From Magicicada septendecula (taxonomy: Eukaryota; Arthropoda; Insecta; Hemiptera; Cicadidae), in NCBI GenBank assembly GCA_034769895.1, contig CM068367.1, positions 115,986,573 to 116,050,572 of the forward strand: DNA of 64,000 bases. Reading direction: 5' to 3'. The notes below the pieces were generated by a model. That model was not told the DNA's origin and made no database searches. It saw only the letters and a program-made list of their open reading frames with translations. Each line of letters opens with the position of its first letter. Position 1 is the first letter of the stretch. The translations under genes were made by a program, and so were the position numbers. Shown here one piece after another: positions 36,258 to 46,204 of the stretch.

Positions 36258-36320
<63 letters not shown>

Positions 36321-36346
36321 AAGAAGAAGAAGAAGAAGAAGAAGAA
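36258..36346 (+). repeat. (AAT)n then (AAG)n microsatellite
   Basis: About eleven AAT triplets pass directly into about eighteen AAG triplets. Confidence 0.95.
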
Positions 36347-36739
36347 TGCTAGAAAAAATAAACAGTGGAAATAATGACAAGAAGTAAGACATAGACAGTT
36401 GTAAAGCCCCTTAGTACATATGAATAGACTGTGTGCATTTTATGACTGAATACTACTCCACGGCTCAGAACGCTGGGTATCAAGGTACGCACTAAAGACA
36501 TTGGAAACGGTGATCCTTCTGGCGATACACGACAGTTCAAGATACGGCAGTGCGTAGTGACGATGCAAGTATAGTATGGGAAGTTGAAGTATTTGCAACC
36601 ACAGTTATGTAAACAGTTATGTCGATAGCGACTTCTAACACTGATTATTTATTACACTATTATTATCATTGTTTTAGTTTGCATTTATTAATATTATGAC
36701 TATTACATCACCCAGTTTCTGATTGGGCACGGGTGTTTT

Positions 36740-37000
36740 ACATCTTACCTGTAGAAAGTTGGAAAGGCCGAGTCACCAGAGTGCCTGTACTGCCCGTGAG
36801 CTGCGGACGATGCTAGCCATACGTTCTTCGTCTGCCATAGATGGGAGAAACGTAGAAGATCGTTGCAACAGGATAATAGGCGGGAGATAACATCGTTGAA
36901 GCGATGCTTCGAGAGGAGGACACCTGGAACTGTGTGGCACGCTTCGCAGAAGAGATTCTTCGGGCGAAGAAGATAGATTCGGATAATACAATATAGAATA
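36740..37000 (+). pseudogene. R1/jockey-type LINE C-terminal zinc-knuckle fragment
   Basis: In the frame of 36779: ECLYCP, a stop, then AADDASHTFFVCHRWEKRRR. The spacing of Cys-x2-Cys, His and Cys followed by RW fits the C..C...H....C knuckle that ends R1/jockey-like ORF2 proteins. After a frameshift come NIVEAMLREEDTWNCVARFA and EEILRAKKIDSD, matching the NIV..ML.SE..W..V..F...IL..K terminal helix of that group. One stop and one frameshift make it dead. It belongs to a different clade from the RPRKRW tails elsewhere. Confidence 0.75.
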
Positions 37001-37009
37001 TAGATAATA

Positions 37010-38920
37010 AGTCAGATATGAGCCCTAGGGCTGAAGAACAATAGGCCTAACCCGAAGTAGTCTGTCAAACAGTTTCAGGTACCAGGTTAGAAAGATAGAT
37101 GGTTTTATAGTGGTTCGGGTGTAATACTCAGACCCCTGAAGTGTTGATTCTTCCGGACATTTGTAGAGCAAATTTTTCCAACCGCCCTCGATAAAAAAAA
37201 ATTAATATCCCGATCATCGCCATCGGCATGATATAATTAACTGTTACTTAATATACTTTGTACCAACGTTAGTACGTTTAAAAAGTACTGGGCTAATTCG
37301 CGGAAACCCGAAAACAGTTTACACACGTAGTAGACGCATTCATGTGTATAACTCGTTCTCAACATAAAATGTACGGGTCTGCACAATTAGTAGGAAAGGG
37401 ACGCGACCACGGTCACGTTTGCCGTTCGTTAGAGCTGAGATTGCTGTACAATTATACCGATACACGTAGTGGTCAGCATTTGTTTAAATCAACATTCACG
37501 TGTCCGTCGACAAGAATTTAAAATACCACCTCTGTGTGATACGCAGGCGCCGACCTCAGTACTCAACTTTCGTGGGATATTTTTTTTTTGCTTTTCGTGC
37601 CCTTCCTCTCATACTTTATTTCACTTACACGATTATGCTTGATCTTCTAACATGACTTGCGTACTACTCTACTTGTCTTTCTGTCAACTTCTTTTTAACT
37701 TTCTTTTTTTGTCTCTTCATTCCCCTTTCAATAATTTTGTGCGTGTATGTGTGCTCGCAAGCGCGAGCGCGTCCATCCATACCTCTGTTTGTTGCTTACT
37801 TAATCTAGGTGCCTGTCTACATATGTGTAGAGGCTTCCCCTACTACGCTTCTACTAACAAGCACAGCAATGACATTTATAATTGGGATACTTAACTAAAC
37901 AGTAAAGAGATTAGCCCCCTTTTATAGGAGGGGAAGACAGAAAACTGTTGAGTTTGTGTAAGTAGGCTCGTCTACGAGGGGGAAAGTGACCTTGAACACG
38001 AGAAATACTTAAGCAGTATTAAAACAGATGATCGTGTAGCTCCCTCTGGTGTTATCACTGGTTTATCAAAAGAACTGTCGCAGTCCACGTTACAGCATGT
38101 ATCGCACAAATACGAGGCATATATGGGGAAGACAAGACAGATAGACAGAACGGAACAGACGGAAAAGAACAGACGAAATAACAGTCTGAGAGAGAGTGTG
38201 TAGACGACAGAGGCTCACTAAATGGGTGGAAAGAGCAAATGACAAATGAGAAGGGTGGAGACAGAGAGAGAGAGACAAACAGACAGAGAAACACAATATA
38301 TGCAGTCCCCTTGTTAATTAACCGTACATGAAAAGGACATCTGGCCGCCGCTAGATAACTAAACAAAACGTACGCACATATGTTTTAATCCTCACAGCTC
38401 TTGTGTTCGTACGTGATGGAGTAGGGTGAAATCACTCTTACCACACACTACACACACGCCGCACACGCGCGTTTGCATATATTAACTCTACAAGTACATT
38501 ATTTTTATTTCTCAGTCATATTTAGCAGTTTGTAACATTAGTTTCTTGTTTTTAGCGTTATACTTTTTGTTTCTTGTTTCTTTTTCTTGGGCAATTCCTT
38601 GAAAATATAAGCGACAATAACGGAACTATACATTTTACCAAGATGAAAATTAAGATATTTAGTTGTCATGTAAAACGAATTCCTTTCATTTCTACTATCT
38701 ACACAATCATTGTGTTGTTTGTTTTCTTTGGAGATTTTCCTTGCTGTTCGTGCTGATCTTCACAGATCCCCGTGTTAGTTATAATCTTATCGTTCATACA
38801 GAAACAATATTGCTTTGCCTCGAGATGCGTTAGTATAGGCCTATCTTCTTTCTTCACCCGTAAATTGTAGTCTACTATTTGCGCATTCCAAATATAATTT
38901 TACTGATATAATACAGTAGA
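37010..38920. other. Unassigned DNA
   Basis: Short open frames on both strands (37652-37894, 38055-38366) are low-complexity or pyrimidine-rich. No supported gene. Confidence 0.4.
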
Positions 38921-38924
38921 CGTT

Positions 38925-39805
38925 TGAGAGAAGAGTTCGGTGGGGTACTTAAAAGACTGTAGGATCAGAAAGCTGCAGGACCTGATAATATACCCGGGAA
39001 ACATTTTAAAGTCATTTGGATTAAAAGCCAAGGGTACGTTGTTTGGAATGACACACAAAATGTACAAAAAAGGAGAATTACCCCTTGACTTTGAACTAAC
39101 TCTCATGATATCCATTCCCAAAGCCCAGAACTGTGAAGAATATATAACTGTGAGCCTGATATCGCATGCATCAAAGATATTAACTAGAATAATTTTTCAT
39201 CGCATGGAAAAGAAAATTGGTGGGAACTTACAAAAATATCAAGTTGGTTTTCGGAGAAATCGGAGAGCACGAGAAGCCATATTGTCGTTGCGAGTATTTA
39301 TGGAAAAATCACTAAGACTTGACTAAGAAATCATTCGTTGACATCGACACACAACATGCACCTGTGCGTGATGCACTAGTGGTATAAAAAGTAGAACTGC
39401 TCAAGCAAGAGGAGCGTTTTTCAAGAAAACGTCTCTTCTGACGTCCAGACGCATAGGTCTGGAAACCAAGAAGAAATTCATAAAACGTTTCGTTTGAACC
39501 ACATGCACATATATGGCTCAGAAACCTGGACTCTGAGGAAACTGTAGAAACGCTACTTTGAAGCTTTCGCGACTGGTGCTAAAGGAGGGTCTTAAGATAC
39601 CTTGAACAAAATGAGTGGCTAATACTGAGGTTCTGAAGAGAGTGGTTGAAAAAGCTTTCTGACTGAAACCATTGCGGAGAGGAGAAGCAGTACGATCGGT
39701 CACCGGCTACGTCATTCAAACCGGTCCATCACCCTGATCAAGAGGGGCGTAGGGGAAGGGGAAGACCCAGACAGGAGCATATGGATGAGTAAAAGGACGA
39801 AGAAG
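38925..39805 (+). pseudogene. LINE RT fragment including N-terminal RT domain
   Basis: The open part (38940-39326) covers RT blocks 0-2: PGNILKSFGLKAKGTLFGMT, YKKGELPLDFELTLMISIPK, CEEYITVSLISHASKILTRI, EKKIGGNLQKYQVGFRRNRR. These match PGE.LK..G......L......Y..GE.P.DF....MI.IPK, the Y.T.SLISHASKIL motif, and Q.GFR...G. The catalytic FADD-type motif is missing: after a stop the sequence jumps to HMHIYGSETWTLRK near 39510 and a broken GRGRPRQEH tail near 39760. So it has an internal deletion and several stops. The 3' end is interrupted by the hammerhead element at 39810 and resumes to a GAA/GAT run at 40097. Confidence 0.85.
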
Positions 39806-39809
39806 TTAT

Positions 39810-40005
39810 TATAATTAAACTTTAAAGTGTTACCTTAATCCGTCTATGTGATCGCTTAACTTTTCTTCTTTTCTTCTAAAGCGTTTCGGATTGTTAATCC
39901 ATCATCAGAGGAAAGTTAAGCGATCACATAGACGGATTAAGGTAAAACTTTAAAGTTTAATTATAATAATTGTGACGCGGATACCAATACAATGACTTTA
40001 AAAAA
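39810..40005 (+). mobile_element. Hammerhead-bearing inverted-arm element with 11-bp TSD, nested in LINE 3' end
   Basis: Arms 39806-39863 and 39912-39969 are inverted with one mismatch. The 11-bp direct repeat GAAGAAGTTAT lies exactly at 39799-39809 and 40006-40016 and includes a non-microsatellite GTTAT, so it is a convincing TSD (it overlaps the outer 4 bp of the left arm). Beyond the right arm is a 36-bp tail (39970-40005) containing GTGACGCGGATACCAA and ending in AAAAAA. This tail is clearly related to 7898-7935. The centre carries a canonical hammerhead core on the minus strand. The cleanest example in the window. Confidence 0.8.
39873..39913 (-). ncRNA. Hammerhead ribozyme-like motif, canonical core
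   Basis: Minus strand: CTGATGA (39902-39908), extra T, helix II GGATT-AAC-AATCC (39888-39900, perfect), GAAA (39884-39887), then ACGCTTTA in place of the usual palindrome. Helix I is short. Core intact, helix III weakened. Confidence 0.65.
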
Positions 40006-40019
40006 GAAGAAGTTATGTT

Positions 40020-40096
40020 GTGATCAAGAGACTGTCAACGGAAAGGAATAAGATTGTCTTTGGAAGAAATTGCAAACCCACCTACTAGAAATTGAG
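40020..40096 (+). pseudogene. LINE 3' end, continuation after the nested element
   Basis: Sequence between the nested element and the triplet run, read as the rest of the LINE 3' region that begins at 38925. No motif of its own. Confidence 0.4.
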
Positions 40097-40161
40097 AAGA
40101 AGAAGAAGAAGAAGAAGAGGAGGAAAAAGAGGGAGGAGCAGAAGAAGAAGAAGAAGAAGAA

Positions 40162-40216
<55 letters not shown>
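40097..40216 (+). repeat. (GAA)n/(GAT)n microsatellite, LINE tail
   Basis: GAA/GAG triplets change into about sixteen GAT triplets. Confidence 0.9.
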
Positions 40217-40217
<1 letters not shown>

Positions 40218-40549
40218 GAGTTCAGTGAAGAAAGTTATCGTTTACTGTTACAACACATGAAATTACTGGACCTTAGAAAACTTCTTTTTCTTCTACAGTG
40301 CAGGTGCTATACCTCTAGCACGGGCGCGCGCACCCACACACACACACAAATTATTGGTTAAAACCTTCATCCAGTTTAATACATATTTATTATGTGCCAC
40401 TTTTTCAATTAGATCGTCTTCATTTCAAGCACGCTACACACTGAAGACCGGGGAAGAAGACATCACTTTATTCAAAGGCCAACGCAGCGACATTGTTCCC
40501 AGGTAACACCGTTAATGATTCTAAATTAGCTCCCAACAAATGGTAGCGT

Positions 40550-40573
40550 GCTCAGAGCACCCGTGCTCTGAGC
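40550..40573. repeat. Short palindrome GCTCAGAGCAC/GTGCTCTGAGC
   Basis: A perfect 11-bp inverted repeat with a 2-bp spacer near one end of copy A. Its counterpart in copy B is at 45783-45806, with one changed arm base. Confidence 0.9.
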
Positions 40574-41279
40574 GCCGATACTGATAAACCCCGTGTTCTG
40601 TACGCCGAGCTTATCTATGCATCATTAGACACCTGCCTGCATATTTGTATATCCACTGTTCGCCAGCTTCGTAGTCAACACTAGCGGTTCCGTTGAAAAT
40701 TTGTACAAGTCATTACTAAAACCATTATCACAGTACTAGTAAGGTCCCAGAACAAAATACATTTATTATTAAGTTAGTTAAATTCAAATATTGGACAATT
40801 TTTCATATTACGAGAAAAATTACGAGAACCCAGCTATTCTACCATTTTATTAGTTTTTATTAGTAACATAACTGTAGAACAGACAATCATAAAATAAATA
40901 CTAAACGTTTTGGACTACTGCGTTAGTTTTTTAGTTAAATTTTCAACCATAATACCTAAATGATACGTAATTTAGACATACTACAGTGTCACAACGATTG
41001 TCAAACCACAAGTAAGGAAAGGTGCAAAGCAAATGTTTTCGTCTCAACCAAATGAGAAATTCTGAGATAATAAAGAGGATTATTCGCTAAAGATGCATGT
41101 GCAGGGGCACTATTACAGGCATACTAAAAAATTTCAAAGTGAAATTTGCAGACTTCTGAAAAAGATAAAGGAATAAGATAATAATATTTATCCCTTCTCT
41201 TTAAACAGCAGTAGACTTGAAGTATTCAACTACTTTTAAGACTTCCGCGGTAATAAGGTATTTTATTTCTCTTTGACTG

Positions 41280-41308
41280 GCGCGCGCGCGCACACACACA
41301 CACACACA
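41280..41308 (+). repeat. (GC)n(CA)n run
   Basis: GCGCGCGCGC then CA dinucleotides. Aligns with the long TG run at 43014-43090 in copy B. Confidence 0.85.
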
Positions 41309-41499
41309 AACTCATGTGTAGCCTATATAGTCAGTTCTAGTACGTGTAGATGCGTGAAGCAGATGTATTCGTATAGACCTACCTCGCTGCTAAAACGTAA
41401 AGAACTCTACATGAATATTATCTGTACCTACGATATGTGGAATATGTGTAATTGTGATTTCAGTGTGTTGGGGGGAGCGGATCTTTATGTGTTTTTGAT

Positions 41500-41504
41500 A
41501 GAGG

Positions 41505-41545
<41 letters not shown>

Positions 41546-41735
41546 GACAATTTTATGCGTGTGGGTGTGTTTGTGTGTATATGTGTGTGTGCACACGGGC
41601 TTGTGTATCTTGTGGTGTGTGTGTGTGTGTGTGTGTGTTTTAGACTGTGAGAGTGAGAGTGAGAAGAAGTGGGAGAGAGTAATGGAGGGAGTGTTAGAGT
41701 GCTGGAATGCAATAGAGAGAGAGAGAGAGAGAGTG
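41500..41735 (+). repeat. Cluster of (GA)n and (TG)n microsatellites
   Basis: GA run at about 41507-41542, TG run at 41615-41638, GA run at 41713-41734, separated by GT- and GA-rich sequence. Confidence 0.85.
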
Positions 41736-42000
41736 AGAGGGGGGAGTGAGCGAGAAAGCAGCGGGAGGAAGAGTGTGAATGTCGACGTCTGCATAATTTA
41801 ACATTAGACTATATTACTCTGTATAGACGATGTACACGGTAGGTAAATATTATTTTACAACAATATAAATAATAAATAAATAAATAATAAGTAATAGGCC
41901 TAACCATTGTCACATGATTGATTTGTTTACCATAATTTTGTGTTTGTAATATCAGTAGTTCTGTTATTTTGTACATAATTCTCTAATTTATGGATAAGTG

Positions 42001-42138
42001 CGCAGACCGGGGCTGTGCGGGACGAAGGACTTGCCCGTCGCCCGTTCGTGTACTACGTCCCGAGCTTCAGAAAGAGCTCCTGCCGTAGGGACTACTGATA
42101 ATCTGGATGTAGGGTGTGGCCTGCTACCGCCCGTGTAG
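42001..42138. mobile_element. GC-rich 138-bp insert with 11-bp target duplication
   Basis: A block far more GC-rich than its surroundings, bounded by the perfect direct repeat ATGGATAAGTG (41990-42000 and 42139-42149). It has no inverted termini and no obvious A-tail on either strand. It contains several potential stems (e.g. GGGACGAAGGAC, GAGCTTCAGAAAGAGCTC). The length and TSD fit a retroposed small structured RNA or SINE-like unit, but I do not recognise the RNA. No tRNA box A/B pair found. Confidence 0.65.
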
Positions 42139-42149
42139 ATGGATAAGTG

Positions 42150-42735
42150 TGTTCAGTGCTAGTGGTAATAATATACATTATTGAACATCTTACAATCTGC
42201 ATTCAGCTATAACATATTTTTAGACATGTATTGCTATTTGCACCAATTCCAATACACATTCAATGCTTACGGGATCTATAATTATTTACAAACGTAATTA
42301 AGGAATTATTATATTATCAGTAATTTAAATTGTAATACTGTATTAATTAGGTTTTTTGGAATATTGTAATTATGTCTATCTATTTAAGTAAAATAATGTG
42401 TAAGAAATGTTATTATTTTGCCAATGTAAAACAAAACTGTCTCTCCCCCCCCCCCCCCACAGACGCAGAGGTATAAACTCTCTACGTAAGCGTAAAATAT
42501 GAAAGACGCGGATTGACAACTGCAACGAGTTTAAAAACTAATCGAATATGTGTCATTATTAATTACTCATACCTACTTTGAAACTAACTGATACTAGACA
42601 ATATTATGACTGTCTACAACTGTAAGGTGCCCACAATACACACTCTATTTGTAAACACAAACCAGAAGACATTTGTACAGCGTCCTTTTGACCTGTAAAG
42701 TAATTAAAAGAACACATGTTTAGAAGGCAGTAGGG
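42150..42735. other. AT-rich DNA with a short poly-C run (about 42446-42459)
   Basis: No gene recognised. Confidence 0.45.
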
Positions 42736-42786
42736 TGTTCTGGTTGGTAGTTATGTGTTTGATTTTTCTCTATTGTCCGTACACAG

Positions 42787-42824
42787 ATTCTGATGATGAC
42801 AATAAATATTGTAGAAACGTCGAT
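42787..42824 (+). ncRNA. Hammerhead ribozyme-like motif, canonical core
   Basis: Helix I ATT (42787-42789) with GAT (42822-42824, one wobble). Core CTGATGA (42790-42796), extra T, helix II GACAAT-AAAT-ATTGTA (first pair G-A mismatched), GAAA (42814-42817), ACGT, H17 = C. A sister of 22832-22869. Confidence 0.6.
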
Positions 42825-42925
42825 ACAAACAATGTAAAATTTGTGTTATATTTCTTGACCGATCCTCACCTTCAATCGTTAAAATTTATTGATCGACGGT
42901 CACCACTAAAATTAAGAATTTTATT
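42787..42925 (+). mobile_element. Partial hammerhead-bearing element related to 22606-22923
   Basis: The hammerhead motif, then TTGACCGATCCTCACC (arm) and ATTGATCGACGGTCACCA (tail) follow in the same order as the arm and tail of the 22.7-kb element. The left arm and TSD were not found, so the left boundary is unknown. Confidence 0.6.
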
Positions 42926-43011
42926 ATTATTTTTATTTAGTATTTTTAATATTATTTGATAATTATAAATCACACTTAACTACAGAAATCACAGGTTCGT
43001 TCTCAAACTAC

Positions 43012-43013
<2 letters not shown>

Positions 43014-43090
<77 letters not shown>
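43014..43090 (+). repeat. (TG)n microsatellite
   Basis: About 75 bp of pure TG at the left end of copy B of the dispersed repeat. Confidence 0.95.
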
Positions 43091-43091
<1 letters not shown>

Positions 43092-45005
43092 CTGTCAATG
43101 AGAAATAAAATAACTTACATCCGACGAAGTTAAGTATTTCAGGTCTACTGCTGTTTAAAGGTAACGGGTGAATATTGCCTTACACATTTTTCAGAAGCTT
43201 GCAACTTTCATTTTGAAAATTTTTATTATGCATGTAATGGTGCCTTTGCACATCGATCATTAGCGAATAATCCTATTTATTATGTCAGGATTTCTCATTT
43301 GGTTAGGACGAAGAAATCTGAGGAGAGAATAAAAGAAAGTGATTAAATACAACTGTAATTAAGAAAATGAAAATACAATTATGAGACGGAGAGCTGAGCT
43401 ATATATATGCGTAAACACAGGATGTGCAATGTAAGCGGATTGATAAGGAAGGCAAAACTCAGTTGTATGGTTATCTACCCGCATACCTTGAAGCGCTGAC
43501 CATACGATTCGTAAATGAGCTTGTTATTCTCACCTTTCCTTAGTTGTGGTTGACAATCGTGACACAGTAGTATTAAAGTCGTGAATTTTGATCTAGATGG
43601 AGTATCTACTTTTTTACGAGGAATATCAGTACCGGGTGAAACGTTCAAATGAGTAAATTACATTCTGAGCGTGTCAAGGGTACATGGAAACAAAAAGCTA
43701 ATTTTAGAAGCACCAAGGGCCGAAAATAGAACTCAAAGTTTAAAAAATTGTAGAAGCTTATTTGGGGTTAAAGTTTTGAGGAATTTTAGTTAAAATACAA
43801 AATCTGTATCTGTAGTCTCTGTATTTTCTATATGTAATAATTTGACAGAATTTTCCTGTCTCAACACTCATTTTGGATCGCTTTCAAAACGATTTGTGAA
43901 CTATGTCTCAAAAACCTCATATTTTGTTATCAGTTACAAGTATCTGTGAATAACGTTAGATATAGACCTACAGATATCTATGGAAACATACATAAACTGA
44001 AAATATATGACTAAATTATTTATCATGTACGTATTGTGGTTACAAATTTAACTAAAAATATAATGCAGAAGTTCGGAAATTTCATTATTTATTTTATAAT
44101 TGTCTGCTTTAAAGTATGTTACTAATGAAATAGTAGCATAGTTGGGTTTTCATAATTTTTCTGATAATATAAGAAACTTTCTAATATTGAAATTTAACTA
44201 ACTTAATAATAATGTATTTCGTTCAAAAGAGTTAAATAGTTCTGCAGCTCCGGGAGCTTACTAGTTGTATAATATTTCGTTTTAGCGATGAATTGTACAA
44301 AATTTCATAGGACCGCTAATGTTGACTACGAAGTAGTGTTGCCAACAGTTGAACTAGCTCTCCACCAGATTCAACTTCTAAAACCACCAGAAAACCACTA
44401 ACAAAAAGCGGCGTTACTCTTATAACCACTAAATTTTCCACTAAACAAATTTTTGGTTATTACGAAAGAAAATAATGGGTATGTTGGAAAAATCTTATAA
44501 CCTGGTTTATCAAAGAAACGAATTTAAAATGGCGGCGCTAATCATTACCTCTCACTCGCACACTATTGTTGTCTATACTTACACACACGGCCGTACAGCG
44601 TGCAAAAAAAATTTGAACCTAGAATAGGCCTTAAATGAACGTATGTAATAATATTGTTTCTTAAATTCAAGTAATAATACAATTCTTCGTTTTTTCTTTT
44701 ATTTTATTTTTAATTTACCAAAAAAGATATTTCCAATGTTTGAAATTGTTTTATAAATAAGTATGATATGAAATTTGAACGATTTTACAGCTATTATAAC
44801 AAGATAATCTGTAAATTTTACGAATTATCTAATTCATAATTTTTGAGGATTAAGATTCATAGTTTTAACAGACTAACAGCTATTATTAGGGTATAGATTC
44901 GTTCGTAAAAATTACGAACGGTCTTGTTCTTAAATTCTGCCGTTCAAAACCAGCAAAATCTATTAGCGTTTTCATAATATTAACCAATTTTTTTTCCGTG
45001 AATGA

Positions 45006-45272
45006 CTAACCAAACCTAACCATAATAAAACAGTCGTTTACCTTTTTATTTTGTAGATGCTTCCTCGACATCCCATGGGATTTGAAATCTCCGTAGTGAC
45101 TCCTTAAAATCGTACCACATAATTTGCATTTCGCTACTTGACCAGTAGTACTTTCAATCACTTGGAGCCAATCCTTTAAATATGGGTCTTGAAGCCAAGA
45201 AACCCGAAACTTTTGCGCATATTGTGGTTTCGGCATAGTGACGCATGAACTCGCGAAAAGAATACGACACAC
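45006..45272 (-). pseudogene. hAT transposase N-terminal BED-type zinc-finger fragment
   Basis: An 88-residue frame on the minus strand. Key parts are KFRVSWLQDPYLKDWLQVIE, the pair CKLC, then SHYGDFKSHGMSRKH. The C-x2-C followed by H and a final H fits a BED-type DNA-binding finger as found at the N-terminus of hAT transposases and their domesticated relatives, where R..WL.DP.FK.WL is a common lead-in. There is no RNase-H-like catalytic domain or dimerisation region, and the element is only 1.3 kb, so it cannot supply transposase. It could be a single exon of a longer lost gene. Confidence 0.75.
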
Positions 45273-45289
45273 TGAGTCCGAGTTGACAT

Positions 45290-45430
45290 ACTACTACTAA
45301 AAAATTTCTACGGGGAATCCCCGCGAATAGTGTAGCGAGCGGGATGGATCGTCTGATCTTCCGTCAGACGATCCATCCCGCTCGCTACACTATTCGCGGG
45401 GATTCCCCGTAGAATGTTTTTAGTAGTAGT
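45290..45430. repeat. Near-perfect 67-bp-arm palindrome
   Basis: Arms 45290-45356 and 45364-45430 are inverted copies (ACTACTACTA...CGTCTGA / TCAGACG...TAGTAGTAGT) with a 7-bp spacer and only a couple of mismatches in the outer A/T run. The inner part is GC-rich (ATCCATCCCGCTCGCTACAC), unlike the surrounding hAT sequence. Probably a nested fold-back element. Confidence 0.9.
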
Positions 45431-45845
45431 TTACTAAACTCAGTCAACTTCAGTGTTGCCTACACAGTAAAAGTAAATACTCCTGAAATGAAATGGAAAT
45501 ATATTTTGAAACATGTAAGTGGCTTAGTGGTTAAGTGATCGTCTTTTTACTAATTGAAACTGAATTCTACTGAAACACTAGAAAAAACCACCAGCCACTA
45601 AAAGCAAAATTTCTCCACTAAAAGGGGGGTCGAAACCACTAGTTTTAGTGGAAAATCCACTAAGTTGGCAACACTGCTACGGAGTTTAAGAAGAACGGAC
45701 AGGCAGACATGCAACCACGTGTTACCGCGTCTAATTATGGACAGATTAGATCGGCGACAGAATACGGGTTTACAGTATCGGCGCTCAGAGCACGGGCGCT
45801 CTGAGCACGAAGCCCAACAAATTGCCATAATTTATTATCAGCGAG

Positions 45846-45847
<2 letters not shown>

Positions 45848-45880
<33 letters not shown>

Positions 45881-45889
45881 TGTGTGCGG
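45848..45889 (+). repeat. (TG)n microsatellite
   Basis: TG run with a CGCG interruption at its right end. Confidence 0.9.
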
Positions 45890-46049
45890 AACAATAACAA
45901 CATCAGCGTTACACAAAACGTGATTGAAGCTACGTGACAGGAATGTACGACGGACGACGCTTAAGCATTCACAGCGCGTACTTGCCAACCAATGTACCTC
46001 GTACTTTGCACACGCTTGCAGTTCATTTGACACCACAACAATGCATATT

Positions 46050-46199
<150 letters not shown>

Positions 46200-46204
46200 C
46201 GGGC

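Larger units (their letters stand above)
40531..41308 (-). repeat. Dispersed repeat, copy A (minus), uninterrupted
   Basis: Read on the minus strand this matches 43014-45835 in order: the GT run, GAGAAATAAAATA, CTACTGCTGTTTAAAG, TTAGCGAATAATCCT, ATTTCTCATTTGGTT, TTTAACTAACTTAATAATAA, GTTGACTACGAAG, then GTATCGGCGCTCAGAGCACGG. Copy B has large extra segments (roughly 43330-43535, 43580-44060 and the hAT), so copy A is a shorter version or carries internal deletions. No coding frame. Element class unknown. Confidence 0.8.
44335..45670 (-). mobile_element. Deleted hAT transposon with TIRs and 8-bp TSD
   Basis: Termini are (T)AGTGTTGCCAAC at 44335 and GTTGGCAACACTG at about 45661-45673. The flanks are CTACGAAG (44325-44332) and CTACGGAG (about 45674-45682), an 8-bp duplication with one mismatch, as expected for hAT. 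Copy A of the surrounding repeat has a single GACTACGAAG with no insert, so it is the empty site. Subterminal CCACTAAAA-type motifs repeat near both ends. Only the N-terminal zinc-finger part of a transposase remains. About 1.34 kb. Confidence 0.85.
43014..45835 (+). repeat. Dispersed repeat, copy B (plus), interrupted by a hAT
   Basis: Collinear with the reverse complement of 40531-41308 at several blocks (43090-43195, 43215-43290, 43535-43575, 44090-44330, 45680-45806). The hAT transposon at 44335-45670 splits it. The final part holds the palindrome GCTCAGAGCAC..GCTCTGAGC (45783-45806). Confidence 0.8.

Noticed and set aside
45006-45272. BED zinc-finger frame as a host gene
   Set aside because: It lies between the TIRs of a deleted hAT with a TSD, so transposon origin is the simpler reading.
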